Both the position numbers and the translations under genes were made by a program. Shown piece after piece: positions 51,497 to 59,780 of a stretch of DNA of 64,000 nt. The stretch spans positions 401,126 through 465,125 of the forward strand of contig NZ_LJAL01000002.1 in NCBI RefSeq assembly GCF_001419985.1, given 5' to 3'. Position 1 is the first letter of the stretch. Every line of letters starts with the position of its first letter. The DNA is from Loktanella sp. 5RATIMAR09. GTDB lineage: Bacteria > Pseudomonadota > Alphaproteobacteria > Rhodobacterales > Rhodobacteraceae. The notes beneath the pieces are model-generated. The model ran no database searches, was not told where the DNA came from, and saw nothing but the letters and a program-made list of their open reading frames with translations.

Positions 51497-52545
51497 GGAT
51501 TTTCCACTGCGTCTTGCAACATGGCATCGCTCCACGCGCTGAGAAAGGCGTTCCGGTTCAGTTTATCGAGATAGACCAACAATGCGGGGCCAAGCCGGAT
51601 CGGGCCATAGGCGCGGGCTTCGGGTGTTTGGGCGGCACCCAGAGGGGGCAAGGCCCAGATACGGGGCTGTTCGCGCATACCTTCTTGCAACAGGCGATCG
51701 ATAAATAGCCCCGCGCTGGCGGGTTGGGTGGCCGTTGCAGGGATAAGCGCTGTGCGCAACATCACCGTGGCATAGTCCTGCAGGTCCAGAATTTCCAGCC
51801 GGTCATCACGCGCGATCCGTTCGGCGGCATATGACCCCAGCACGTTATAGGCCAAGGACAACCGGCCTGCAGCAACATCATCAATCATCTGCGCCGAACA
51901 GCAATAAAGCGCTGTTCCGCGTAACCCCATCAGTTCGGACAGCCGCCAGTAGGTATCTGAATTGCGTGCTTCCTGGGTGGCAAAAAGATAGCCCAAGCCG
52001 CTGGTCCGCACATCATAGGTGCCAATCGCATCCTGAAAAATGGCGGGGTTCTGGCGCAGCAGCGCGATCAGGTCTTGGCGCGTTGCGGGCCGTTCCATAC
52101 CTGCGAAAGCTTCGCGCGAGATGACCGCGACGGCGGGCTCGGCCGTGAAGGCAAAGACCTGATTGCGCCACTGTGCCCAGGCGGGCAGGGCCTGCGTGAC
52201 GGGGGATGTATAGGCCTGTGCCGCGCCATCATTGGCCAGCTGGAATTGCAGGTCCATCGCCGAAGAAATTGCGACATCAAACACCGCACCCTGCGTGATG
52301 GCGCGGTGCAACACCGCGCTGGACGTCACAAAATAATCAATGCCGATGGCAGGGTTTTCGGCCTGAAATGCCAGAATGAACGGCTCGAAAACCTCTAGAT
52401 CGCCGGTCGAGATGACCTTGATCACGACATCACCGGTGCCGGGGTAAGACCTTTGGTCTTCAAGCTCGAGGGCCAGCAAGGGACTGCCCAGTAAAAGAAA
52501 AAAAGTTGTCGTAATCAGGCGGCGGGCAAGATCAGGGAAACGCAT
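51493..52545 (-). CDS. Periplasmic binding protein of the TctDE sensor operon
   Basis: A 350-residue secreted protein (signal peptide near FFLLLGSPLLALE) with the Fe(III)/spermidine-type ABC binding fold: VVIKVISTGDLEVFEPFILA, GIDYFVTSSAVLHRAIT, VLGSYAAERI, then ATMLRTALIPATATQPA-like end. No permease or ATPase for it is nearby. The gene overlaps the sensor kinase gene (TctE) by 31 nt, its ATG (52545) lying inside that gene. So it is the third member of a regulator-kinase-SBP operon and most likely presents the ligand, perhaps a tricarboxylate or its metal complex, to TctE rather than taking part in transport. That role is inference from the operon. Confidence 0.85.
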   Translation of the reverse strand: MRFPDLARRLITTTFFLLLGSPLLALELEDQRSYPGTGDVVIKVISTGDLEVFEPFILAFQAENPAIGIDYFVTSSAVLHRAITQGAVFDVAISSAMDLQFQLANDGAAQAYTSPVTQALPAWAQWRNQVFAFTAEPAVAVISREAFAGMERPATRQDLIALLRQNPAIFQDAIGTYDVRTSGLGYLFATQEARNSDTYWRLSELMGLRGTALYCCSAQMIDDVAAGRLSLAYNVLGSYAAERIARDDRLEILDLQDYATVMLRTALIPATATQPASAGLFIDRLLQEGMREQPRIWALPPLGAAQTPEARAYGPIRLGPALLVYLDKLNRNAFLSAWSDAMLQDAVENP

Positions 52546-53915
52546 GCGCCTGCTCCATCATCAGGGTTTGTCAATTTGATACGGCCACCATGGGCGTCCA
52601 GCACTTCTTTTGCGATGGTCAGCCCGAGGCCGGACCCGACGATTTGATCGACATTGGCCCCGCGTTGAAAACGTGCTGTCAGATCCGGTAAAGAGGGTGC
52701 CGAAAATCCGCGCCCGTGGTCGCGCACCGTCAGGCGCCAGTATTTTTCGTCCAACCGGTCGAGGGTCACGTTGATGTCCGTTTCTGCGGGCGAATATTTG
52801 ATAGAATTATCCAGTACATTGCGCAACGCACTTTCCAGCAAAATGGCATCCCCACGCACACCGGCAGGGCCGTTGCAATGCAGGTTGATCGCGATGTCCT
52901 TCATGTCGGCCGTCGGAGCAAGCCCGTCAGACACGCGCGCGGCCAGTTCTGCCAGATCAACGTGGTCCTGCGCCAATGCATCGGCACGAAAGCTGACGGT
53001 GGCGTGATCCAAAAGCTGACTGGCCGAGCGCGAGCTTTCGTCAACCGCGCGGATAATACGCCGCAGCATTTGTTTTTCTGCGTCTTTTTCCACCGTGTGC
53101 AGCGCCAGTTCTGCCTGAACACGCACCGTCGCCAAAGGCGTGCGCACGCGGTGGGCGGCCTCGGCAATAAATTCTTCGGACCGCCGGATGGAGTGTCCCA
53201 ACCGCTCCATCAGACGGTTGAGGGCAACCAAAAGCGGTGACAGTTCCGCGGGAACCTGGCGGCGCAAGGGCCGCAAATCGGCCGGGCCGCGCCGTGACAC
53301 GGCCTGTGCAAAACTGTTGAGCGGCTGCAATGCGTTGCTTGCCGCAACGGCCCCAAGCCCCACGGCAAGCACAAAGAGCGCCACTGATAGCCCTGCGGCT
53401 GTTTGTGACAGCTCAGACCCAATCGCGTCCACCCCGGTGCGGGTTTGCGCCACGGTAACCAGAACCGGCACAGGCTGTTGGCCTGCCAGAACCGTGCGCT
53501 GGACGGTAACCGCGCGTACGGGATCGCCGCGATAATTCATTGTGCGGACAGTCACCGCACCGGAGCGGCGGACAGGGCCCGCAGGCTCGGCCAGATCATC
53601 ATATCCGGTCAGCGTTACGCCCTCGGCGGAGACGCGATAGAACACGCGGTCCTGACCGATCGCATCCAGCATTGCAAAGGCCGAGTAGGGCAGTTCCAGC
53701 AGAATAGTGCCCTGTTCACTGCGCAGTGCCTCGGCGATTGTGGTGGCCGAGGCGACAAGGACGTTGTCCTGGGTCTGTTCGGCGGCTTCGCGGGCAAAGG
53801 TCGTAACCGTCCACCATGACAGGATAGCGAGGACAGCAGCGACACCCGCAAGCAGGATTGTGAGGCGTTGACCGATAGAGCGCCACCAGAACGGCAGCGA
53901 TTTGGCGGTATTCAT
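52515..53915 (-). CDS. tctE: Sensor histidine kinase TctE
   Basis: A 466-residue sensor kinase. Two membrane helices (LTILLAGVAAVLAILSWWTV near residue 20 and SVALFVLAVGLGAVAASNAL near 180) flank a periplasmic domain of the 2CSK_N type. A HAMP region leads to the H-box EEFIAEAAHRVRTPLATVRV and the N and G boxes LRNVLDNSIKYSP, VRDHGRGFS and GSGLGLTIAKE. This arrangement, next to tctD and tctCBA, is the TctE tricarboxylate-responsive kinase. ATG 53915 overlaps the tctD stop as ATGA; an ATG at 53921 is also possible. Confidence 0.94.
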   Translation of the reverse strand: MNTAKSLPFWWRSIGQRLTILLAGVAAVLAILSWWTVTTFAREAAEQTQDNVLVASATTIAEALRSEQGTILLELPYSAFAMLDAIGQDRVFYRVSAEGVTLTGYDDLAEPAGPVRRSGAVTVRTMNYRGDPVRAVTVQRTVLAGQQPVPVLVTVAQTRTGVDAIGSELSQTAAGLSVALFVLAVGLGAVAASNALQPLNSFAQAVSRRGPADLRPLRRQVPAELSPLLVALNRLMERLGHSIRRSEEFIAEAAHRVRTPLATVRVQAELALHTVEKDAEKQMLRRIIRAVDESSRSASQLLDHATVSFRADALAQDHVDLAELAARVSDGLAPTADMKDIAINLHCNGPAGVRGDAILLESALRNVLDNSIKYSPAETDINVTLDRLDEKYWRLTVRDHGRGFSAPSLPDLTARFQRGANVDQIVGSGLGLTIAKEVLDAHGGRIKLTNPDDGAGACVSLILPAA

Positions 53916-54574
53916 GGCCATGTCATCCGGTATCCGATGCCGCGCACGGTTTCGATCTCGACCCCGGCCTCTTGAAGTCTTTTGCGCAGGCGGCCGACAT
54001 AGACTTCGATGGCGTTCTCGCTTACTTCGACATCCTGCGAAAACAAACGGTCAAGCAGTTGGCTCTTGGACAGGATCTGCCCCTTGTTACGCGCAAAGAT
54101 CTCGAGCAGGCGCAGTTCACGGTTGCGCAAGGGCTTTGTGTCACCGTCTTGCTGAAGCGTGCCACCTGATGGATCAAAGAGGGCCGTGCCCAGCGGAATG
54201 AGCGCTGGTGTGGGGGTGCCGCGACGGCGCAGAACTGCGCGACATCTGGCCTCTAACTCGCCGAAATCAAATGGTTTTGTGATATAGTCATCCGCGCCAA
54301 GATCAAGTGTGTCAACGCGGTCGGACACTTGGCTGCGCGCGGTCAGCACGATCACCGGCAGGCGCTCTGCAGTGCGGGTCTTGCGCAAAAATTCGCGGCC
54401 GTCACCGTCAGGCAACATCACATCAAGCAGCATCAGGTCGTAGTCCGCAATTGCCAGCCATTCCTCGGCTTCGGCCAGTGTCATGGCATGATCCACGGCG
54501 TGCCCGTCAAGCGACAAACGCGCAATCACGGCCTCGCCCAGTTCTGCGTTATCCTCAACGAGCAAAAAGCGCAT
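53912..54574 (-). CDS. tctD: Response regulator TctD (OmpR family)
   Basis: A 220-residue OmpR/PhoB type response regulator. The receiver domain has the acidic pair in FLLVEDNAELG, phosphoacceptor D51 in LMLLDVMLPDGDG and the Lys in YITKPFDFGEL. A winged-helix DNA-binding domain follows from about residue 125 (LRNRELRLLEIFARNKGQIL, then AIEVYVGRLRKRL and TVRGIGYRM). It faces tctCBA, with 142 bp between start codons, and should activate tctCBA when TctE senses substrate. First gene of tctD-tctE-SBP. Confidence 0.95.
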   Translation of the reverse strand: MRFLLVEDNAELGEAVIARLSLDGHAVDHAMTLAEAEEWLAIADYDLMLLDVMLPDGDGREFLRKTRTAERLPVIVLTARSQVSDRVDTLDLGADDYITKPFDFGELEARCRAVLRRRGTPTPALIPLGTALFDPSGGTLQQDGDTKPLRNRELRLLEIFARNKGQILSKSQLLDRLFSQDVEVSENAIEVYVGRLRKRLQEAGVEIETVRGIGYRMTWP

Positions 54575-54716
54575 TGATCGTTCTCTCCTCGGTCCGCGCG
54601 CCCCGAATTTCGGGGGCGGGTGAATTAATTTATCCGGTGTCAGGCTCGTGTCAGCTTCGCATGCGGTTATTTAGCATGGGCGGGGAAACCGCGCCTGTCA
54701 AATGGGAGGAATACCG

Positions 54717-55700
54717 ATGACAATGAACATGACCCGCCGGGTCGTGATGGCCGCTGCGGCCGTTACACTCGCGTTTACGAACCCGGCAACTGCTGGCGGC
54801 CATCAGGTGATGGACGAGATTAATTTCCTGATCCCCGGCGGTGCTGGTGGTGGTTGGGACGGCACAGCACGCGGCACAGGCGAAGCCCTGACCGGTGCGG
54901 GCCTTGTCGGCACAGCATCTTATGAAAACATGTCCGGCGGCGGCGGCGGTGTGGCGATTGCCCACCTGATCGAAAATGCGGAATCGCTGCAAAATACGAT
55001 GATGGTGAATTCGACACCGATCATCATCCGCTCGCTCACAGGTGTGTTTCCACAAAGCTATCGTGACCTGACGCTGGTTGCGGGGACGATCGGTGACTAC
55101 GCGGCGATTGTTGTCAGCACCGACAGTGCGATCCAGTCAATGGATGATCTGCTGGCGGCGTACCGCGAAGATGGCATGGGCTTTGCCGTGGGCGGTGGTT
55201 CGGTGCCGGGCGGTCTTGACCACCTTGTTGCGGCATCTGTGATGCAGGCTGCTGGCGAAGATCCGACCGCGTTCAACTACATTCCCTATGACGCTGGCGG
55301 CGCTGCCATGGCAGGTCTGCTGTCGGGTGAAATTCAGGCGCTCTCGACCGGATTTTCCGAGGCGATTGCACTGGCCGATCAAGGCGAAGTCCGCATTCTT
55401 GGCGTGACATCCCCCGAACGTGTGCCGGCCTATGACACTGCGCCCACAATGATCGAGCAGGGCCTTGATACTACATTCGTCAACTGGCGTGGTTTCTTTG
55501 CTGCACCGGGTATTTCGGACGAACAGGTCGGGAAAATGCAGGCCGCTATCGCTGCGATGTACGACACCCCCGAGTGGGAAGAAGTCCGCGCGCGTAACGG
55601 CTGGGTGAACATCTATAACAACGGCGAGGATTTCCGTGCATTCCTGGACAACCAGGAGCAGGAAATCGGTGACCTGATGCGGACACTGGGCTTTCTCTAG
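54717..55700 (+). CDS. tctC: Tripartite tricarboxylate transporter, substrate-binding protein
   Basis: A periplasmic binding protein of the TctC (Bug) family, 327 residues. Signal peptide NMTRRVVMAAAAVTLAFTNP (residues 3-22). The mature part starts with INFLIPGGAGGGWDGTARGT, the conserved ligand loop for carboxylates, then VGTASYENMSGGGGGVAIAH. The later GGGSVPGGLDHLVAA is the second ligand region. Binding of citrate or another tricarboxylate is likely. ATG 54717 has GGGAGGA six bases ahead. A hairpin separates it from tctB. Divergent tctD regulates it. Confidence 0.95.
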   Translation: MTMNMTRRVVMAAAAVTLAFTNPATAGGHQVMDEINFLIPGGAGGGWDGTARGTGEALTGAGLVGTASYENMSGGGGGVAIAHLIENAESLQNTMMVNSTPIIIRSLTGVFPQSYRDLTLVAGTIGDYAAIVVSTDSAIQSMDDLLAAYREDGMGFAVGGGSVPGGLDHLVAASVMQAAGEDPTAFNYIPYDAGGAAMAGLLSGEIQALSTGFSEAIALADQGEVRILGVTSPERVPAYDTAPTMIEQGLDTTFVNWRGFFAAPGISDEQVGKMQAAIAAMYDTPEWEEVRARNGWVNIYNNGEDFRAFLDNQEQEIGDLMRTLGFL

Positions 55701-55720
55701 GGCCTAAGCCGCAATACCTT

Positions 55721-55746
55721 ACCGCCCCGCAATCTCGCGGGGCGGT
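55721..55746 (+). terminator. Intercistronic hairpin between tctC and tctB
   Basis: ACCGCCCCGC (55721-55730) pairs with GCGGGGCGGT (55737-55746) over 10 bp around AATCTC. A short T-run (TTT) follows. As with ugpB, it comes directly after the binding-protein gene and would keep that message more abundant than the permease message. Confidence 0.75.
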
Positions 55747-55778
55747 TTCCACATAAGAATTTTCAGGGAGGGGAATTC

Positions 55779-56276
55779 ATGGCGCTGGATCGCTGGATCG
55801 CGCTGATCTTTGTCTTGTTTTGCTGCGTTTATGGCTATGCCGCATTCTTTACGATGGATCAGCTTCTTCCACCCTTTATGCAACGTAACCCTGTGTGGCC
55901 TTCTACCTTTCCAAAGGTTCTGGCTGTTCTGGGTGTTATTGTTGGTCTGGTCGTGCTTCTGGGTCTGGAAAAGACCGATGACAGCGCGGCAAGCCCTTCA
56001 GCTACAGAAATCAACTATCGCCGCCTGCATGAATACAAGCTGGGTCAGGCCCTGATGTTGCTGGCGCTGATGGTGCTTTACGCGCTGATGCTGCGGCCTG
56101 CGGGTTTTCTGATCTCTACCACTGTCTTCTTGACGGCGGGCAGCGCGATCCTGGGTGAGCGCAAGTTTCACGTCATGATCCCCGTTGCCGTCTTTGCCAC
56201 CGGTTTTGTCTGGTATCTGGTCCAGGAGGTGCTTGGCATCTTCTTGCGGCCCTTTCCGTTTTTCATGGGGATGTAG
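55779..56276 (+). CDS. tctB: Tripartite tricarboxylate transporter, small membrane subunit
   Basis: The small subunit has 165 residues and four membrane helices (WIALIFVLFCCVYGYAAF; VLAVLGVIVGLVVLLGL; LMLLALMVLYALML; VMIPVAVFATGFVWYLVQ). The ending RPFPFFMGM is typical. It forms the membrane complex with TctA. ATG 55779 follows GGGAGGGG. tctA starts 3 nt after its stop, so the two are translated together. Confidence 0.93.
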   Translation: MALDRWIALIFVLFCCVYGYAAFFTMDQLLPPFMQRNPVWPSTFPKVLAVLGVIVGLVVLLGLEKTDDSAASPSATEINYRRLHEYKLGQALMLLALMVLYALMLRPAGFLISTTVFLTAGSAILGERKFHVMIPVAVFATGFVWYLVQEVLGIFLRPFPFFMGM

Positions 56277-56279
56277 GTC

Positions 56280-57803
56280 ATGCTTGAAGGAATTATGATT
56301 GGCCTTGAAGCGGCCTTTTCCGTCCAGAACATCCTGATGGTGGTGTTTGGTTGTCTGATCGGGACATTCATCGGCATGTTGCCGGGTCTGGGCCCGATGT
56401 CGATTATCGCGATCATGATCCCTGTGGCGATTACCTTGGGTGATCCGGCGGCGGCGTTGATCCTGCTGGCAGGTGTCTATTACGGCGCGATCTTTGGTGG
56501 CTCGACCTCGTCGATCCTGCTGAATGCACCCGGCGTGGCGGGCACGGTCGCCACCAGTTTCGACGGTTATCCGATGGCGCGTAAGGGGCAGGCGGGCAAG
56601 GCGCTGACCATCGCCGCAGTCAGTAGCTTTGCCGGCGGCACGATCGGGGCGATCCTCTTGATGATCTTTGCGCCGGCGTTGTCGTCCGTCGCGCTCTTGT
56701 TCCATTCGGCCGAGTATTTTGCGCTCATGGTTGTGGGTCTTTCGGCGATCGCGGCTTTTGCAGGCACAGGGCAGGTGGGCAAGGCACTGATGATGACGCT
56801 GCTGGGTCTGATCCTTGCCACCGTGGGCGAGGGCGCCCTGTTCAGCATGCCACGCTTTACGATGGGCATGATGGACCTGCAGTCGGGCATCAGCTTTATC
56901 ACACTGGCCATGGCGATGTTTGCGCTGCCAGAGGCGCTTTTTCTTGTGCTGAACCCGGCACGCGGGGCCAGCAATGCCGAAGGCGGCAGCAACAAGATCA
57001 CCAATTTGCGCTTTTCACGTGCAGAGGGGCGGGCGATGATGCCGGTGATCGGGCGCCAGTCCATTCAGGGCTTTTTCATTGGCGTTTTGCCCGGTGCGGG
57101 GGCGACGATCGCGTCTTTCCTTGGCTATGCTGTGGAACGCAACCTTGCCAAGGGCGAAGAGCAGGCCGAATTCGGCAAAGGCTCGATCAAGGGCCTCGCT
57201 GCGCCGGAAACAGCCAATAACGCGGCCTGTACCGGTTCATTTGTGCCGCTGTTGACCTTGGGTATTCCGGGGTCGGGGACCACAGCGATCCTGCTTGGCG
57301 CGCTGATTGCATTGAATGTCACCCCCGGGCCACGTCTTATGACGGACACGCCCGAGATTTTCTGGGCTGTCATTATCTCCATGTTCATCGGCAATCTGGT
57401 GCTCTTGGTGCTGAACCTGCCGCTGATCCCGTATATCGCCAAGATCCTGTCGATCCCGCGCAACTACCTGATCCCCTTCATTCTCTTCTTTACACTGATG
57501 GGGGCCTATATCGGGCAGAATAACGCGACCGAGCTTTTGATCCTTGTGGGCTTTGGCGTGGTCGCCACGATCCTTCGGTTTGCGGATTATCCTCTGGCAC
57601 CGCTCTTGATCGGGTTCATCCTCGGCACGATGCTGGAAGACAACTTCGCCCGCTCGATGCAGCTTTATCAGGGGCTTGGTTTTATCCTTGAACGTCCAAT
57701 GACATTGGGCTTGTTGGTTCTGGCCATGGTGCTGGTGCTTTTGCCAAGCTTCCGTGCGCGGCGTGCGCGCAAGCGGGCCGAGGGTGTCGCCGACGGCGAT
57801 TAA
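56280..57803 (+). CDS. tctA: Tripartite tricarboxylate transporter, large membrane subunit
   Basis: The channel subunit has 507 residues and about 12 membrane helices. Conserved family stretches are GTFIGMLPGLGPMSIIAIMI, YYGAIFGGSTSSILLNAPGV, the second half repeat FIGVLPGAGATIASFLGYAV, and ETANNAACTGSFVPLLTLGI, PGSGTTAILLGALI. These two Gly/Pro-rich repeats face each other in the fold. The C-terminus is basic and soluble. Export is driven by the Na+ or H+ gradient. It closes the tctCBA operon. Confidence 0.95.
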   Translation: MLEGIMIGLEAAFSVQNILMVVFGCLIGTFIGMLPGLGPMSIIAIMIPVAITLGDPAAALILLAGVYYGAIFGGSTSSILLNAPGVAGTVATSFDGYPMARKGQAGKALTIAAVSSFAGGTIGAILLMIFAPALSSVALLFHSAEYFALMVVGLSAIAAFAGTGQVGKALMMTLLGLILATVGEGALFSMPRFTMGMMDLQSGISFITLAMAMFALPEALFLVLNPARGASNAEGGSNKITNLRFSRAEGRAMMPVIGRQSIQGFFIGVLPGAGATIASFLGYAVERNLAKGEEQAEFGKGSIKGLAAPETANNAACTGSFVPLLTLGIPGSGTTAILLGALIALNVTPGPRLMTDTPEIFWAVIISMFIGNLVLLVLNLPLIPYIAKILSIPRNYLIPFILFFTLMGAYIGQNNATELLILVGFGVVATILRFADYPLAPLLIGFILGTMLEDNFARSMQLYQGLGFILERPMTLGLLVLAMVLVLLPSFRARRARKRAEGVADGD

Positions 57804-58029
57804 GTGCAGCGCGCGCAGATGCCGTTGTGGTATTTGCGCGCCAACAAGGCCCGTATTTGCGACTTTGATCCGGCGGTTTTGCAAGAGATCAAGTGACCAC
57901 CTTGCACCCCGTGCTTGGCTTTTGTGACGGGCTGATGATGGCGCTGGAAATGCCGCTGATTTAAGCGGTCGGCTCGCATCGAATCTCTTGCGCGCAGGTC
58001 GGGAACGGGGCAAGTTGCGTCGCAATCTA
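57804..58029. other. Spacer between tctA and the glycine riboswitch
   Basis: About 225 bp with no supported gene. Two short frames (57804-57896 and 57894-57965) read in coding-like fashion but are only 30 and 23 codons and match nothing I know. The gcv promoter should lie here. I see no T-run terminator for tctA. Confidence 0.35.
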
Positions 58030-58180
58030 CGTCGGGAGAACCAACCCAGTTGGTGCCGAAGGAGCAACCGCCCCGGAAACTCTCAGGCCACAGGACCGAC
58101 GCAGGTAAGAAGACTCTGGAGAGTGGCAGGTCGCTGCCCGCCGAAGGGATAGCAATCTCAGGCATCAGGACAGAGGGGGC
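58030..58180 (+). promoter_or_regulatory. Tandem glycine riboswitch upstream of gcvT
   Basis: Two glycine aptamers in a row. The first spans about 58030-58100, with GTCGGGAGAACC at its start, the core GCCGAAGGAGCAA, CUCUCAGGC and GGACCGAC pairing back. The second spans about 58110-58180, opening with ACTCTGGAGAGT and carrying GCCGAAGGGATAGCAA, CTCAGGC and GGACAGAG. The short linker between them (about 10 nt) is typical of the tandem form. Glycine binding turns on the glycine cleavage operon in known cases. The expression platform would be in the 90 nt before gcvT. Confidence 0.93.
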
Positions 58181-58268
58181 ATCACGCACGTCAGCATCCG
58201 CTGCCGTGCCCACGTGGTGCCGTTTGATCGCCAGATCGTGTCGGCCGGAAAGAAGGGACGGCTTGCCA

Positions 58269-59387
58269 ATGTCTGATCTGCACCAAACCCCGCTTCATGC
58301 ACTTCACCTTTCGCTGGGGGCTAAAATGGTGGCTTTTGCAGGCTATGATATGCCTGTCCAATATCCGATGGGCGTGCTGCAAGAGCATCTGCACACGCGG
58401 GCAAAGGCCGGCCTCTTTGACGTCAGCCACATGGGGCAGGTGCGTGTGACAGGTCCCGATTACGCCAGTGTGGCGGCAGCACTTGAGCGGCTGATCCCTG
58501 TCGATATTGTCGATCTGCCTGAAAACCGCCAGCGCTATGGGTTTTTGACTAATGACGCGGGCGGTATTCGTGATGATCTGATGCTGGCGAACCGTGGCGA
58601 TCATGTTTTCGTTGTGGTCAATGCCGCCTGCAAGGCTGACGACATTGCCTATATGACAGTGCAACTGCCTGATGCGACCGTCACCGAAATCACCGACCGC
58701 GCGCTTTTGGCACTGCAAGGCCCCGCGGCACAGGCGGTTCTGTCTGCGCTTGATCCGCGTGCGGCCGATATGCGCTTTATGGATGTGGCGACACTGACAC
58801 TGGCAGGTGCGGAATGTTGGGTGTCGCGTTCGGGCTATACTGGCGAGGACGGCTATGAAATTTCGGTCCCTGCGGATCAGGCCGAAGTGCTGGCCACGGC
58901 GCTTTTGGCGCATGAAGACGTAGCACCCATCGGGCTGGGCGCGCGGGACAGCCTGCGGCTTGAAGCGGGGCTGTGCCTTTATGGACATGATATCGACACG
59001 GGCACGACCCCAGCCGACGCCGCCCTTGGTTGGGCGATCCAAAAGGTGCGCCGCACCGGCGGTGCGCGCGCAGGCGGGTTTGTAGGCGCGGAGGTCATTT
59101 TGCCCGCTCTGGGGCATGCTGCGCGCAAACGCGTCGGGCTGCTCCCGCAAGGGCGCGCACCAATGCGTGAAGGCGTGCCGCTTTTTGCCAGCGAAGGTGC
59201 GACCACCCAGATCGGCACCATTACATCGGGCGGGTTTGGCCCGACCGTCGGCGCACCTGTCGCGATGGGCTATCTGCCCACGGATCTATCAGGCACCGGC
59301 ACCACCGTCTGGGGCGAATTGCGCGGCAAGCGCCTGCCTCTGACGGTCGCCGCGATGCCGTTTACACCTGCCAATTTCAAACGCTAA
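58269..59387 (+). CDS. gcvT: Glycine cleavage system T protein (aminomethyltransferase)
   Basis: GcvT takes the aminomethyl group from lipoyl-GcvH, releases ammonia and makes 5,10-methylene-THF. 372 residues. Marks: TPLHALHLSLGAKMVAFAGY, the folate site VSHMGQVRVTGPD, NAACKADDIAYM, the SRSGYTGEDGYEIS segment and LGARDSLRLEAGLCLYGHDI. The C-terminal TSGGFGPTVGAPVAMGYLP region completes the fold. Compared with dmdA in this window it retains the SHMGQ and ASCKAD-type motifs of the true enzyme. ATG 58269 lies about 90 nt behind the riboswitch. Confidence 0.96.
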   Translation: MSDLHQTPLHALHLSLGAKMVAFAGYDMPVQYPMGVLQEHLHTRAKAGLFDVSHMGQVRVTGPDYASVAAALERLIPVDIVDLPENRQRYGFLTNDAGGIRDDLMLANRGDHVFVVVNAACKADDIAYMTVQLPDATVTEITDRALLALQGPAAQAVLSALDPRAADMRFMDVATLTLAGAECWVSRSGYTGEDGYEISVPADQAEVLATALLAHEDVAPIGLGARDSLRLEAGLCLYGHDIDTGTTPADAALGWAIQKVRRTGGARAGGFVGAEVILPALGHAARKRVGLLPQGRAPMREGVPLFASEGATTQIGTITSGGFGPTVGAPVAMGYLPTDLSGTGTTVWGELRGKRLPLTVAAMPFTPANFKR

Positions 59388-59402
59388 CACTGGAGAGCCC
59401 CG

Positions 59403-59762
59403 ATGAAGTACACCGAAGAACATGAATGGCTGCGCCCCGAAGACGATCTGATCGTCGTGGGTATTACCGAGCATGCCACGACCCAATTGGGCGATATCGT
59501 CTTTGTCGAATTGCCCGAAGTCGGCGCGACCGTGACCAAGGACGACGAGATCGTGGTGATCGAAAGCGTCAAGGCCGCCTCTGATATCCTCGCGCCACTG
59601 GACGGTGAAATTGTCGAAGTAAACACAGCCCTTGCCGACAATCCCGCCCTCGCCAACGAGGACGCCATCGGTGACGGCTGGTTTTTCAAAATCAAGCCGT
59701 CCGACCCGTCACAGATGGACGAATACATGGACGAAGCAGCCTATAACGCAATGATCGCCTGA
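59403..59762 (+). CDS. gcvH: Glycine cleavage system H protein
   Basis: The lipoyl carrier of the glycine cleavage system, 119 residues. Its lipoyl-lysine is K57 in EIVVIESVKAASDI, between the two halves of the biotinyl/lipoyl-like hammerhead fold. The start KYTEEHEWLRPEDDL and the end GDGWFFKIKPSDPSQMDEYM are typical. ATG 59403, 15 nt behind gcvT, has GGAGAG ahead. gcvP starts 18 nt after its stop. Confidence 0.97.
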   Translation: MKYTEEHEWLRPEDDLIVVGITEHATTQLGDIVFVELPEVGATVTKDDEIVVIESVKAASDILAPLDGEIVEVNTALADNPALANEDAIGDGWFFKIKPSDPSQMDEYMDEAAYNAMIA

Positions 59763-59780
59763 ACACGCGCGGAGCCTGAC

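Noticed and set aside
50132..51535. 467-codon minus-strand frame
   Set aside because: Antisense of the EnvZ-like kinase; the kinase motifs are decisive.
57804..57965. Two tiny coding-like frames after tctA
   Set aside because: Only 30 and 23 codons, no ribosome sites and no known relatives. They could be a remnant, but I cannot support it.
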